Shown piece after piece: positions 49,979 through 62,887 of a stretch of 64,000 nt of DNA. The stretch spans positions 1-64,000 of the forward strand of contig NW_027417565.1 of NCBI RefSeq assembly GCF_009905375.1, given 5' to 3'. Made by a program: the position numbers and the translations under genes. Every line of letters starts with the position of its first letter. The stretch's first letter is position 1. The notes under the pieces were generated by a model. That model did not search any database and was not told where the DNA came from. It worked only from the letters and a program-made list of their open reading frames with translations. This DNA comes from Apium graveolens (taxonomy: Eukaryota > Streptophyta > Magnoliopsida > Apiales > Apiaceae).

Positions 49979-50735
49979 ACTAGCAAGACAATTAGAATGA
50001 ACTAGCAAGACAATCCTCCTCCCAGTGTAACTTTCGGTGAGACTATTGTTTGTACTAGCATGACTTTCGGTATGACTATTGATTGTCATACCGATTGTCA
50101 TACTAGTACAATCAGTTTGACTTGCTGAATTTAAATGAATTTTAATCCAATTTAAATTCTGAAAATTCCTAAAATTAATTCAGAATTAATTAATCAATTA
50201 ATTCAATTAATAAATAAATTATTCTTCGCACATATAATTTATTTTCTTAATTAAATTAGATGACTGAATTAATTAATAGAGAATTAATTCTAGTCTTCAA
50301 CAACACCCATCTTTCTGCAAATCTTCTGAAAATCACTGAAAATTATGAATCAATTCCACCACTTCAATGTTAACACTCGATGTACTGTCTGGTTTATGAG
50401 TGACTAACTTCCGTGACGTTTCTTCATGTCTTGACTTTGACACTTTGATTTTCTTCAGATTAAATCCTTGTAATTAATGATACTCTGACGAGATCTCTGT
50501 CACTTGATTAAATCCACGATCTTGATTTATATCACTGAGGCATGATCAACTTCTTGAACTTCTTCCAGTGAATTAACTCCTCAAGTCTGTAGATGAACCT
50601 TGTTTCTGAATCCTTTGACAGATATTACTTTGCGAGATCTCTCTGACGGTAGATCCACTATTTACTTATTACATTCTTATTTGAGTTGAGTTAAATCCTC
50701 GAATATACAAATAGGCCTATGATATATGACTTACA
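49979..50735 (-). repeat. LTR1 of the array (partial)
   Basis: It matches 56148-56904 of the complete LTR2 and lacks the first ~558 bp on the plus-strand side. The inner end TGTAAGTCATATATCATAGG follows the polypurine tract on the minus strand. A long hairpin lies at 50051-50111. Confidence 0.92.
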
Positions 50736-53040
50736 ATCTCCCCCTATTTGTTTGTTAGACAATAACACACAAATACCTAGAGGATAACTCAACTAACAAA
50801 TAAGAAAAAGATATAAAAAGAAATGCAAAGTAAATAGTAGAAAAGTTCTGGACTAGATTTAACATTTTCCAGATTTCAAGTAGATGTTCCTCTAGACTGA
50901 ACATATCTTCAAGTAGTTCCATCTTCATTTGTACAACCACATTTCCTGTTGAGAAGCCCATATCTCTCTTGCTTCTCCCCCTATGAGAATCAACTGATTA
51001 AAGAAGATCACCTTCGTTTACCACCTCTCCCGTACAATAGGATCCGCAGATAAAAACCAATGGTACTCCCCTTTTGAAAACAGCTTCTTCCCTTACTAGA
51101 AAATCACCTTGTGTTTACCACCTCTCCCGTACAATAGGATCCGTAGTTACAAACAACAATGGTGTGGTGTAGTGTACATATGATCTTTTTCTTCCTCCCT
51201 GCTATTTCTCCCCCTTAGTTGAGGAATCCTCCAAACTATTACTTAAGCTTTTATCTCCCCCTTAAAGAAGGAATGTATGCCGTCGTCTGAAGGAGTTCTC
51301 ATATTTCACTTGGTTGGAAAAGAAATAACAAGAAGTTTCTCTTTCTTCCTCACTGTGAGTGTGTGATTCTGTTTAGTGTACCTCACATGTGTTTCACTCT
51401 TCTCTCCACTCGTGTTTACACTCTTTCTCACAAGTGTATCACTCCTCTCATAGCTCCATATTCCAGCTGTACCTGCAAGGAAAATCACCTTAGCCATCCT
51501 TAAGGAGGTCACAGGTGGTGCAATGGGAGTTCGCAAATCCCCATCCTTGTTAAACTCGTCAGATGAATCTGAGTCATAATCTACAAGTTGCTAGTTTCCC
51601 TTTTAGGGTTCCAGATTTGAATTCTGGAAAAGTAAACAATGATCCATCGAATTTAGCATAAAGATCAAAGTTCCCTTCTAATGTCTGTGAAGACATTTCC
51701 TTGTGACTCATCAGGTAATATCTGAATCATTGTCAACAAGTTGCCGATCTGCGCCTATGTCAGATCCACTATCCGCAGATGCATCCAGGGGATTTAAGCC
51801 TGGGGAGGTAGACACTGACCACTGACATATGGCTTTTGGATCAGTATCCTCTCCTAAGACCTGTAAAGGCAATTGGTCCATTAACGAACCTTAAACAATC
51901 GAATCTGACCTTAAAATGGTCGAAACTCTTGTTTCCGTCAACTCATCCTTTGTGTGTGTAACCTCTCCTTGTGCATCAAGAATTGTTTATGTTTGAAGTG
52001 GTGACACTACATCGGATACCTTGGCCGACAGGCAAAATTCAATAGACACACCCTGTTGACAGAATGAATCTAGTAACTGTTTTTGTGCTTTTTCAGCCAT
52101 TACATCTTTTTGAGAAGATGTATGGGGGCTAGCAGTTGTCTCGGTTTAAATACTACTCATCTATGTAGGAGACAGAGCTACTGGGTTGACTACAGAACCT
52201 TCCTTATGTGGTGCACTAAGGTACTATCTCCCTCACGCTCATTCATACTACATTTAGTGGTAAGAGAGTGTTGGTTGGTTCTATTTTTGTGATTGTCTTT
52301 ACAGTCTGGGATAGACGTTGTGGGTTTTCAACCTCATGACTGTCAATGAAAGAAAGTCATTGGAGACTGAACCTGTAACACAGAACATATGGTAATAGAG
52401 AGAAAATGATTTACAATAGTGATTTCAAAAGATTTTACATGAAATAAGAAATCACTAATGTAGAAAGAAGTTTGATTTTGTTTTTCAATATGAATGAGTT
52501 TTTGATAAAACATTGATCACTTAGGGTAAAGTATAAGTAATTCTCATTCATGTCAAAAGCTTACAAATATCTGCAACATAATGTTAACAACATATCATTG
52601 ACCGATACTTGTCAAGTACTTTAGATACTAATTGTTATGTTGCATTAACAATATACCACTGCACATATAAAACAATATGTTTGTGCCTAGTGATAAGAGA
52701 GTTATAAATATGATGACTCTACTTATTCATATAAAACTGTAACTGCAGTTAGAGTGCCATACCATGTCCTTGACGATTGCTTGAGCAGTATACTAGTTCA
52801 TACCAACCTGAAGTGAGATTGTGAAGAAGAGATTGCATAGTCCAATAGATCTGCAGCTGCAAAGTCCATGAACTGTGGTGCATTGACTTCCTCTTTTGAC
52901 TCACCAACCAGGAGTACACTTGTACGCATCTTACTAGAGTACAATTCCAAGTGTAATGTGCAGCAGGTGCTTGATATGTCGGAATATTCTCAAATCTCGT
53001 CACTGGTGCTATATGTTAGATACTGCTTCCTGATAATAAC
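50736..53040 (-). other. 3' untranslated part of array unit 1 with four polypurine tracts
   Basis: Minus-strand tracts of the form AGGGGGAGA lie near 50737-50745 (next to the LTR), 50973-50983, 51207-51216 and 51254-51264. Repeated polypurine tracts upstream of the 3' LTR are a described Sirevirus feature. Short open pieces (51306-51536, 52749-53003) show no domain I know and contain no pol motif. The homologous part of unit 2 is 56905-59209. Confidence 0.75.
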
Positions 53041-53247
53041 CTAGCACAATATACAAAATTACAATAATAACATTCCCAGCTTGCAAACAGCCATATTCCT
53101 CAGATAAACCTTTGCTGTTATCTCCAAAGGTAACCAGGGGGCCAGCTTTCTCAATCCACATTTGATAGCAGGGCTCTATCTCCGGTCATATGTCTTGATG
53201 ATCCACTGTCAAGAATCCACACTACCGGTTACACCTGTTTAATGCCC
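53041..53247 (-). pseudogene. Protease fragment, array unit 1
   Basis: It reads ILDSGSSRHMTGDRALLS, then EKAGPLVTFGDNSKGLSEEY after a frame break, which is the copia protease with its DSG site. It starts next to a CAGGG sequence 15 nt after the gag stop. It ends without the rest of protease, and no integrase follows. Confidence 0.85.
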
Positions 53248-53262
53248 TGCACTACAAATGGA

Positions 53263-55493
53263 TTAGACCTTCTTCGGAACCCAAACTTGGTTGGGCCCGA
53301 CATACTTGTAGAATTGTCCTTTGTCAGGAAAAACAACATTTTTAATTTTAATTGCCTCAACTTTCTCAATGACTGAACATTTGACCTTGTAAACAGCCTT
53401 AACAAATTTCTGTTTAAGCTTAGGCACAAATGTCTCCTTTCTAGCCTTAGAAGGACTAGCAGTCTTATACCTATCATGCTTCTTATTATTCACATGCTGA
53501 CGAGGAGTAGTCTTATCATTAGAATATGCTTACCATTAAAATAAGCATACATCATATTAAAAGCACAAGACATACAATTAGAAACACCACATGCTTTATG
53601 AGAGTGATTAACAGCATGTAATTTATGCATGGTAGACATGGCATTATTGTTATCCAACTCATGTGTGTCTGAGTTAGTCTCAGTTGCTTTCACAACTTTG
53701 ACTGGAACTTTCGACTCACTTGACTTGGAAACAATCTCCTCATAAGCATGATCCTCAGCACGTATTTCTTCTTGAATAACAGAAGAGGTCGCATCAAATG
53801 GTTCAGCAATTGATGCTTTATAGAGGGGTTCATCAACACCCTTAAGCACATGTGGTACTTCCCTCCCTTTAGCACAGACATGAGGAGGGGAGTTTATGCC
53901 TAATTCTCCAATAGCAGCATTGTAATCATAACCTATTCCAGATGTTTGATTAACATCTTGCTTACTGTAGAACTCTTTAGCCTTCAAACAAGAATTGAAG
54001 TAGGCTCTAACCTTAGTCTCAAGACCGGTGATCTTGTCTTTGAGAATAGTTTCGAGTTTTCTATAACAGTCAACTCTATTCTCTAGAAAAGATACCTGTT
54101 CTTTTAATTTGTCTTGATTAATGTGCACAAGTCTTAATTCATTGACCTCTTTCTCAAGGTCTGTGATCTGTAAACTTAACAGTTCATTATCACGACGTGC
54201 ACAATCTAAGTTACCTCTTAGATGATAAACCATTTCGGCATCAGAAAGTTTTACCTCTATTCTTAACGATGAAGCTTTTCCATCAATAGCCATAAGAGCA
54301 AGATTTCCTTCTTCTTCATCTTCACTGTCAGTATCATCCCAGCTTCTTCCCTTTGTCAGATAAGCCCTTTCAGAGTTCTTTCTTACTTGCTTTGGCTTCC
54401 TACATTCTGTGGCAAAGTGTCCCAACTCATTGCAGTTATAGCATCTAATGGTGCTTCGATCAACCATCCCTGTTTTGTACCCACCACTGTTGGTGTTAGA
54501 GGATGAAGATCCACCTTTCTGGAATTTGTTGTAGTTGGACTTGTACTTAAGCTTGGGATTCCTCCTGAATCTGACATTAGAGAATCTCTTGACAATTTGG
54601 GCCATTGATTCATCTTCCAATTGCTCCAGCTCTTTCAAGGAATAAAAATCATCACTTGATTGATTTGTAGTAGGAGGATCATATTCTGCTACTAACTCAT
54701 TTTCCTCACCCTTGGAAAACTGTGCCATTCTTTCTAACTGTTGAGATTGTTGTTGTTGTTGACCTTCAGCTACAAGTGCAGTAGATGTGCTGACCATTCT
54801 ATCCTTCCCGTAGACTTCCTTCTGTTGAATCTGCTCCAACTCATAGGTTATTAACACTCCATAGATCCCGTCCAAAGAAATCTCACTCAGATCTCTAGCT
54901 TCTCTAATGGCAGTGATTCTATGTTCAAGATGAGCTGGCAGTGTTAAAAGGAAATTTTTGTTGACCTTCCTGATTGAATAATACTTTCCATTGATGTTCA
55001 GGTTGTTGATCAACGCATTGTACCTCTCAAACACTTCAGTAATTCCTTCTCCTGGATTTGATTTGAAATGTTCATATTCAGAGGTTAGGATTTCCAACTT
55101 GTTCTCCCTAACTTCCTCTGTGCCTTCATTAATTACCTCAATAGTTTCCCACATGTGTTTAGAATTTTTACAGTTCATCACATGTCTGTTCATCAAGGGA
55201 TCAAGGGAATCAATTAATATTAATTGAAGGCTGGCATCCAAGGAGGCTTCTTCCTTCTCAGCAGGAGTAAAATCTTCGGGCTCTTTTGGATAGGTTCTAG
55301 CTTTAGTAGTCACCACATCATCTATTATCACCTCCGGTTCAATAATCATCGGAGGTTTTATACCCTTCTTTAACAAGATTGAATATTTGGGATTTGCAAC
55401 TTGTAAAAACAAGAGCATCTTCTTCTTCCACATGATATAATTCTCTTTATCAAATTGTGGAATTTTAACGGTTCCAACTTTATGTGAAGTCAT
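53263..55493 (-). pseudogene. Gag of Sirevirus-like array unit 1, one frameshift
   Basis: The start is taken at ATG 55493 (MTSHKVGTVKIPQFDKENYI), the first Met at the conserved position; the frame opens at 55538. The UBN2-type core, a Gln-rich stretch (QQQQQSQQ) and a CCHC knuckle (CYNCNELGHFATEC, about 54443-54402) are followed by a long coiled-coil-like region and the end GPNQVWVPKKV. One A is missing near 53522-53524 relative to unit 2, shifting the frame just before the basic tail. The stop is at 53265-53263. The product would form the particle of a non-autonomous element. Confidence 0.88.
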
Positions 55494-55574
55494 TATGAAT
55501 TTTTGAATAAATAAAAATTCAAGGAGTTGAAAAATCACAAAAGTCTAAGATCTTGATTTGTTCGTTAATCAGAA

Positions 55575-55586
55575 GGCTCTGATACT
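55575..55586 (-). other. Primer binding site, array unit 1
   Basis: AGTATCAGAGCC on the minus strand is the initiator tRNA-Met complement with its first base pair changed (AG for GG). It lies three bases after the LTR end CCTAACA. The same variant is present in unit 2. Confidence 0.82.
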
Positions 55587-55589
55587 AAT

Positions 55590-56904
55590 TGTTAGGTCCC
55601 AATGTGTTTGTAGAAGGGGGTTGAATACAAACAGTACCAAATAATTGAATAAATGCGGAATAAAAAATGTGAAACAAAATTCAAGTTAAATAAAAATATT
55701 ATTAAACTTGAAAGGTGTTACAACAACTGTATCGATTACAAGGTATTAATCTCAAATCAATTATCACAAATCTAGAATAAATTCGACATGAACTTTTTCT
55801 ATTTTTGCAATAATTGGAATCAAATGCTAAACGCGATTTGAGATTAAGTTCTAGGGATTTTGATTCGCTAGATTGTTACACAAGAACAAGATAAAGATTT
55901 CTAGTTGATTGGATTTAACTTTATAATCTAGAAATTGATCTTGAAGTTTTGCAGAGAAGAATAAAATGTTTGCTGCAGCTGCTCTGTTCTTGTTTTTTTG
56001 ACTTGTATATTTGATGATAATGTTTTCTGCTGCTTCTGTTTCTTTTTAATTCATTCAACAGAATTGAATTGAACTGGAATGACAATCCTGAGCTCAGCAA
56101 GACTTTCGGTATGATAATCAAATGAACTAGCAAGACTATCAGAATAAACTAGCAAGACAATCAGAATGAACTAGCAAGACAATCCTCCTCCCAGTGTAAC
56201 TTTCGGTGAGACTATTGTTTGTACTAGCATGACTTTCGGTATGACTATTGATTGTCATACCGATTGTCATACTAGTACAATCAGTTTGACTTGCTGAATT
56301 TAAATGAATTTTAATCCAATTTAAATTCTGAAAATTCCTAAAATTAATTCAGAATTAATTAATCAATTAATTCAATTAATAAATAAATTATTCTTCGCAG
56401 ATATAATTTATTTTCTTAATTAAATTAGATGACTCAATTAATTAATAGAGAATTAATTCTAGTCTTCAACATCACCCATCTTTCTGCAAATCTTCTGAAA
56501 ATCACTGAAAATTATGAATCAATTCCACCACTTCAATGTTGACACTCGATGTACTGTCTGGTTCATGAGTGACTAACTTCCGTGACGTTTCTTCATGTCT
56601 TGACTTTGACACTTTGATTTTCTTCAGATTAAATCCTTGTAATTAATGATACTCTGACGAGATCTCTGTCACTTGATTAAATCCACGATCTTGATTTATA
56701 TCACTGAGGCATGATCAACTTCTTGAACTTCTTCCAGTGAATTAACTCCTCAAGTCTGTAGATGAACCTTGTTTCTGAATCCTTTGACAGATATTACTTT
56801 GCGAGATCTCTCTGACGGTAGATCCACTATTTACTTATTACATTCTTATTTGAGTTGAGTTAAATCCTCGAATATATAAATAGGCCTATGACATATGACT
56901 TACA
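55590..56904 (-). repeat. LTR2 of the array (complete, shared by both units)
   Basis: The 1315-bp LTR starts TGTAAGTCATATGTCATAGG on the minus strand and ends TTGGGACCTAACA at 55590. It serves as the 5' LTR of unit 1 and the 3' LTR of unit 2. It includes direct 22-bp repeats of GAACTAGCAAGACAATCAGA (about 56120-56180) and a long hairpin at 56220-56280. Confidence 0.92.
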
Positions 56905-59209
56905 ATCTCCCCCTATTTGTTTGTTAGACAATAACACACAAATACCTAGAGGATAACTCAACTAACAAATAAGAAAAAGATATAAAAAGAAATGCAAAGT
57001 AAATAGTAGAAAAGTTCTGGATTAGATTTAACATTTTCCAGATTTCAAGTAGATGTTCCTCTAGACTGAACATATCTTCAAGTAGTTCCATCTTCATTTG
57101 TACAACCACATTTCCTGTTGAGAAGCCCATATCTCTCTTGCTTCTCCCCCTATGAGAATCAACTGATTAAAGAAGATCACCTTCGTTTACCACCTCTCCC
57201 GTACAATAGGATCTGCAGATAAAAACCAATGGTACTCCCCTTTTGAAAACAACTTATTCCCTTACTAGAAAATCACCTTGTGTTTACCACCTCTCCCGTA
57301 CAATAGGATCCGTAGTTACAAACAACAATGGTGTGGTGTAGTGTACATATGATCTTTTTCTTCCTCCCTGCTATTTCTCCCCCTTAGTTGAGGAATCCTC
57401 CAAACTATTACTTAAGCTTTTATCTCCCCCTTAAAGAAGGAATGTATGCCGTCGTCTGAAGGAGTTCTCATATTTCACTTGGTTGGAAAAGAAATAACAA
57501 GAAGTTTCTCTTTCTTCCTCACTGTGAGTGTGTGATTCTGTTTAGTGTACCTCACATGTGTTTCACTCTTCTCTCCACTCGTGTTTACACTCTTTCTCAC
57601 AAGTGTATCACTCCTCTCATAGCTCCATATTCCAGCTGTACCTGCAAGGAAAATCACCTTAGCCATCCTTAAGGAGGTCACAGGTGGTGCAATGGGAGTT
57701 CGCAAATCCCCATCCTTATTAAACTCGTCAGATGAATCTGAGTCATAATCTACAAGTTGCTAGTTTCCCTTTTAGGGTTCCAGATTTGAATTCTGGGAAA
57801 ATAAACAATGATCCATCGAATTTAGCATAAAGATCAAAGTTCCCTTCTAATGTCTGTGAAGACATTTCCTTGTGACTCATCAGGTAATATCTGAATCATT
57901 GTCAACAAGTTGCCGATCTGCGCCTATGTCAGATCCACTATCCGCAGATGCATCCAGGGGATTTAAGCCTGGGGAGGTAGACACTGACCACTGACATATG
58001 GCTTTTGGATCAGTATCCTCTCCTAAGACCTGTAAAGGCAATTGGTCCATTAACGAACCTTAAACAATCGAATCTGACCTTAAAATGGTCGAAACTCTTG
58101 TTTCCATCAACTCATCCTTTGTGTGTGTAACCTCTCCTTGTGCATCAAGAATTGTTTATGTTTGAGGTGGTGACACTACATCGGATACCTTGGCTGACAG
58201 GCAAAATTCAATAGACGCACCCTGTTGAGAGAATGAATCTAGTAACTGTTTTTGTGCCTTTTCAGCCATTACATCTTTTTGAGAAGATGTATGGGGGCTA
58301 GCAGTTGTCTCGGTTTAAATACTACTCATCTATGTAGGAGACAGAGCTACTGGGTTGACTACAGAACCTTCCTTATGTGGTGCACTAAGGCACTATCTCC
58401 CTCACGCTCATTCATACTACATTTAGTGGTAAGAGAGTGTTGGTTGGTTCTATTTTTATGATTGTCTTTACAGTCTGGGATAGACGTTGTGGGTTTTCAA
58501 CCTCATGACTGTCAATGAAAAAAAGTCATTGGAGACTGAACCTGTAACACAGAACATATGGTAATAGAGAGAAAATGATTTACAATAGTGATTCCAAAAG
58601 ATTTTACATGAAATAAGAAATCATTAATGTAGAAAGAAGTTTGATTTTGTTTTTCAATATGAATGAGTTTTTGATAAAACATTGATCACTTAGGGTAAAG
58701 TATAAGTAATTCTCATTCATGTCAAAAGCTTACAAATATCTGCAACATAATGTTAACAACATATCATTGACCGATACTTGTCAAGTACTTTAGATACTAA
58801 TTGTTATGTTGCATTAACAATATACCACTGCACATATAAAACAATATGTTTGTACCTAGTGATAAGAGAGTTATAAATATGATGACTCTACTTATTCATA
58901 TAAAACTGTAACTGCAGTTAGAGTGCCATACCATGTCCTTGACGATTGCTTGAGCAGTATACTAGTTCATACCAACCTGAAGTGAGATTGTGAAGAAGAG
59001 ATTGCATAGTCCAATAGATCTGCAGCTGCAAAGTCCATGAACTGTGGTGCATTGACTTCCTCTTTTGACTCACCAACCAGGAGTACACTTGTACACATCT
59101 TACTAGAGTACAATTCCAAGTGTAATGTGCAGCAGGTGCTTGATATGTCGGAATATTCTCAAGTCTCGTCACTGGTGCTATATGTTAGATACTGCTTCCT
59201 GATAATAAC
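56905..59209 (-). other. 3' untranslated part of array unit 2
   Basis: It is homologous to 50736-53040 with a few base changes, including the four AGGGGGAGA tracts. No pol sequence is present. Confidence 0.75.
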
Positions 59210-59416
59210 CTAGCATAATATACAAAATTACAATGATAACATTCCCAGCTTGCAAACAGCCATATCCCTCAGATAAACCTTTGCTGTTATCTCCAAAGGT
59301 AACCAGGGGCCAGCTTTCTCAATCCACATTTGATAGCAGGGCTCTATCTCCGGTCATATGTCTTGATGATCCACTGTCAAGAATCCACACTACCGGTTAC
59401 ACCTGTTTAATGCCCT
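59210..59416 (-). pseudogene. Protease fragment, array unit 2
   Basis: It is homologous to the unit 1 protease fragment (LDSGSSRHMTG). One G is missing near 59309 compared with unit 1 (GGGGCC versus GGGGGCC), so the two copies differ in frame here. No pol follows. Confidence 0.82.
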
Positions 59417-59430
59417 GCACTACAAATGGA

Positions 59431-61662
59431 TTAGACCTTCTTCGGAACCCAAACTTGGTTGGGCCCGACATACTTGTAGAACTGTCCTTTGTCAGGAAAA
59501 ACAACATTTTTAATTTTAATTGCCTCAACTTTCTCAATGACTGAACATTTGACCTTGTAAACAGCCTTAACAAATTTCTGTTTAAGCTTAGGCACAAATG
59601 TCTCCTTTCTAGCCTTAGAAGGACTAGCAGTCTTAGACCTATCATGCTTCTTATTATTCACATGCTGACGAGGAGTAGTCTTATCATTAGAAATATGCTT
59701 ACCATTAAAATAAGCATACATCATATTAAAAGCACAAGACATACAATTAGAAACACCACATGCTTTATGAGAGTGATTAACAGCAGGTAATTTATGCATG
59801 GTAGACATGGCATTATTGTTATCCAACTCATGTGTGTCTGAGTTAGTCTCAGTTGCTTTCATAACTTTGACTGGAACTTTCGACTCACTTGACTTGGAAA
59901 CAATCTCCTCATAAGCATGATCCTCATCACGTATTTCTTCTTGAATAACAGAAGAGGTCGCATCAAATGGTTCAGCAATTGATGCTTTATAGAGGGGTTC
60001 ATCAACACCCTTAAGCACATGTGGTACTTCCCTCCCTTTAGCACAGACATGAGGAGGGGAGTTTATGCCTAATTCTCCAATAGCAGCATTGTAATCATAA
60101 CCTATTCCAGATGTTTGATTAACAGCTTGCTTACTGTAGAACTCTTTAGCCATCGAACAAGAATTGAAGTAGGCTCTAACCTTAGTCTCAAGACCGGTGA
60201 TCTTGTCTTTGAGAATAGTTTCGAGTTTTCTATAACAGTCAACTCTATTCTCTAGAAAAGATACCTGTTCTTTTAATTTGTCTTGATTAATGTGCACAAG
60301 TCTTAATTCATTGACCTCTTTCTCAAGGTCTGTGATCTGTAAACTTAACAGTTCATTATCATGACGTGCACAATCTAAGTTACCTCTTAGATGATAAACC
60401 ATTTCAGCATCAGAAAGTTTTACCTCTATTCTTAACGATGAAGCTTTTCCATCAATAGCCATAAGAGCAAGATTTCCTTCTTCTTCATCTTCACTGTCAG
60501 TATCATCCTAGCTTCTTCCCTTTGCCAGATAAGCCCTTTCAGAGTTCTTTCTTACTTGCTTTGGCTTCCTACATTCTGTGGTAAAGTGTCCCAACTCATT
60601 GCAGTTATAGCATCTAATGGTGCTTCGATCAACCATCCCTATTTTGTACCCACCACTGCTGGTGTTAGAGGATGAAGATCCACCTTTCTGGAATTTGTTG
60701 TAGTTGGACTTGTACTTAAGCTTGGGATTCCTCCTGAATCTGACATTAGAGAATCTCTTGACAATTTGGGCCATTGATTCATCTTCCAATTGCTCTAGCT
60801 CTTCCAAGGAATAAAAATCATCACTTGATTGATTTGTAGTAGGAGGATCATATTCTGCTACTAACTCATTTTCCTCACCCTTGGAAAACTGTGCCATTCT
60901 TTCTAACTGTTGAGATTGTTGTTGTTGTTGACCTTCAGCTACAAGTGCAGTAGATGTGCTGACCATTCTATCCTTCCCGTAGACTTCCTTCTGTTGAATC
61001 TGCTCCAACTCATAGGTTTTTAACACTCCATAGAGCCTGTCCAAAGAAATCTCACTCAGATCTCTAGCTTCTCTAATGGCAGTGATTCTATGTTCAAGAT
61101 GAGCTGGCAGTGTTAAAAGGAACTTTTTGTTGACCTCCCTGATTGAATAATACTTTCCATTGATGTTCAGGTTGTTGATCAACGCATTGTACCTCTCAAA
61201 CACTTCAGTAATTCCTTCTCCTGGATTTGATTTGAAATGTTCATATTCAGAGGTTAGGATTTCCAACTTGTTCTCCCTAACTTCCTCTGTGCCTTCATTA
61301 ATTACCTCAATAATTTCCCACATGTGTTTAGAATTTTTACAGTTCATCACATGTCTGTTCATCAAGGGATCAAGGGAATCAATTAATATTAATTGAAGGC
61401 TGGCATCCAAGGAGGCTTCTTCCTTCTCAGCAGGAGTAAAATCTTCGGGCTCTTTTGGATAGGTTCTAGCTTTAGTAGTCACCACATCATCTATTATCAC
61501 CTCCGGTTCAATAATCATCGGAGTTTTTATACCCTTCTTTAACAAGATTGAATATTTGGGATTTGCAACTTGTAAAAACAAGAGCATCTTCTTCTTCCAC
61601 ATGATATAATTCTCTTTATCAAATTGTGGAATTTTAACGGTTCCAACTTTATGTGAAGTCAT
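59431..61662 (-). pseudogene. Gag of Sirevirus-like array unit 2, one nonsense codon
   Basis: It has the same architecture as unit 1: start MTSHKVGTV at 61662, Gln stretch, CCHC knuckle (CYNCNELGHFTTEC), coiled coil and end GPNQVWVPKKV. A TAG at 60508-60510 interrupts it after the knuckle, where unit 1 has TGG. The region lost by frameshift in unit 1 is open here. The two copies thus carry different single lesions. Confidence 0.88.
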
Positions 61663-61743
61663 TATGAATTTTTGAATAAATAAAAATTCAAGGAGTTGAA
61701 AAATCACAAAAGTCTAAGATCTTGATTTGTTCGTTAATCAGAA

Positions 61744-61755
61744 GGCTCTGATACT
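61744..61755 (-). other. Primer binding site, array unit 2
   Basis: AGTATCAGAGCC on the minus strand lies three bases after the LTR3 end CCTAACA and is identical to unit 1. Confidence 0.82.
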
Positions 61756-61758
61756 AAT

Positions 61759-62887
61759 TGTTAGGTCCCAATGTGTTTGTAGAAGGGGGGTTGAATACAA
61801 ACAGTACCAAATAATTGAATAAATGCGGAATAAAAAATGTGAAACAAAATTCAAGTTAAATAAAAATATTATTAAACTTGAAAGGTGTTACAACAACTGT
61901 ATCGATTACAAGGTATTAATCTCAAATCAATTATCACAAATCTAGAATAAATTCGACATGAACTTTTTCTATTTTTGCAATAATTAGAATCAAATGCTAA
62001 ACGCGATTTGAGATTAAGTTCTAGGGATTTTGATTCGCTAGATTGTTACACAAGAACAAGATAAAGATTTCTAGTTGATTGGATTTAACTTTATAATATA
62101 GAAATTGATCTTGAAGTTTTGCAGAGAAGAATAAAATGTTTGCTGCGACTGCTCTGTTCTTGTTTTTTTAACTTGTATATTTGATGATAATGTTTTCTGC
62201 TGCTTCTGTTTCTTTTTAATTCATTCAACAGAATTGAATTGAACTGGAATGACAATCCTGAGCTCAGCAAGACTTTCGGTATGACAATCAAATGAACTAG
62301 CAAGACTATCAGAATGAACTAGCAAGACAATCAGAATGAACTAGCAAGACAATCCTCCTCCCAGTGTAACTTTCGGTGAGTCTATTGTTTGTACTAGCAT
62401 GACTTTCGGTATGACTATTGATTGTCATACCGATTGTCATACTAGTACAATCAGTTTGACTTGCTGAATTTAAATAAATTTTAATCCAATTTAAATTCTG
62501 AAAATTCCTAAAATTAATTCAGAATTAATTAATCAATTAATTCAATTAATAAATAAATTATTCTTCACAGATATAATTTATTTTCTTAATTAAATTAGAT
62601 GACTCAATTAATTAATAGAGAATTAATTCTAGTCTTCAACAGCACCCATCTTTCTGCAAATCTTCTGAAAATCACTGAAAATTATGAATCAATTCCACCA
62701 CTTCAATATTGACACTCGATGTACTGTCTGGTTCATGAGTGACTAACTTCCATGACGTTTCTTCATGTCTTGACTTTGACACTTTGATTTTCTTCAGATT
62801 AAATCCTTGTAATTAATGATACTCTGACGAGATCTCTGTCACTTGATTAAATCCACGATCTTGATTTATATCACTGAGGCATGATCA
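61759..62887 (-). repeat. LTR3 of the array (partial)
   Basis: It matches 55590-56717 of LTR2. It breaks at CACTGAGGCATGATCA, after which element F sequence follows (CTAGGAACG). The missing ~187 bp would contain the LTR start with the minus-strand TG. Confidence 0.9.

Larger units (their letters stand above)
49979..62887 (-). mobile_element. Tandem LTR-int-LTR-int-LTR array of a pol-less Sirevirus-like element
   Basis: A unit of 6169 bp is repeated head to tail (for example CCTCCTCCCAGTG at ~50014, 56183 and 62353). In minus-strand order it is LTR3 (partial, 62887-61759), internal 2, LTR2 (56904-55590, complete), internal 1, LTR1 (partial, 50735-49979). Each internal region has a primer site, gag and a protease start, but no integrase, RT or RNase H. 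Units are ~99% identical by eye. The outer ends lie inside LTRs and abut element F without a visible target duplication. Confidence 0.92.

Noticed and set aside
52083..52292. Plus-strand ORF repeated at 58252-58461
   Set aside because: Repeated only because it lies in the duplicated array unit; antisense to the element and without domain.
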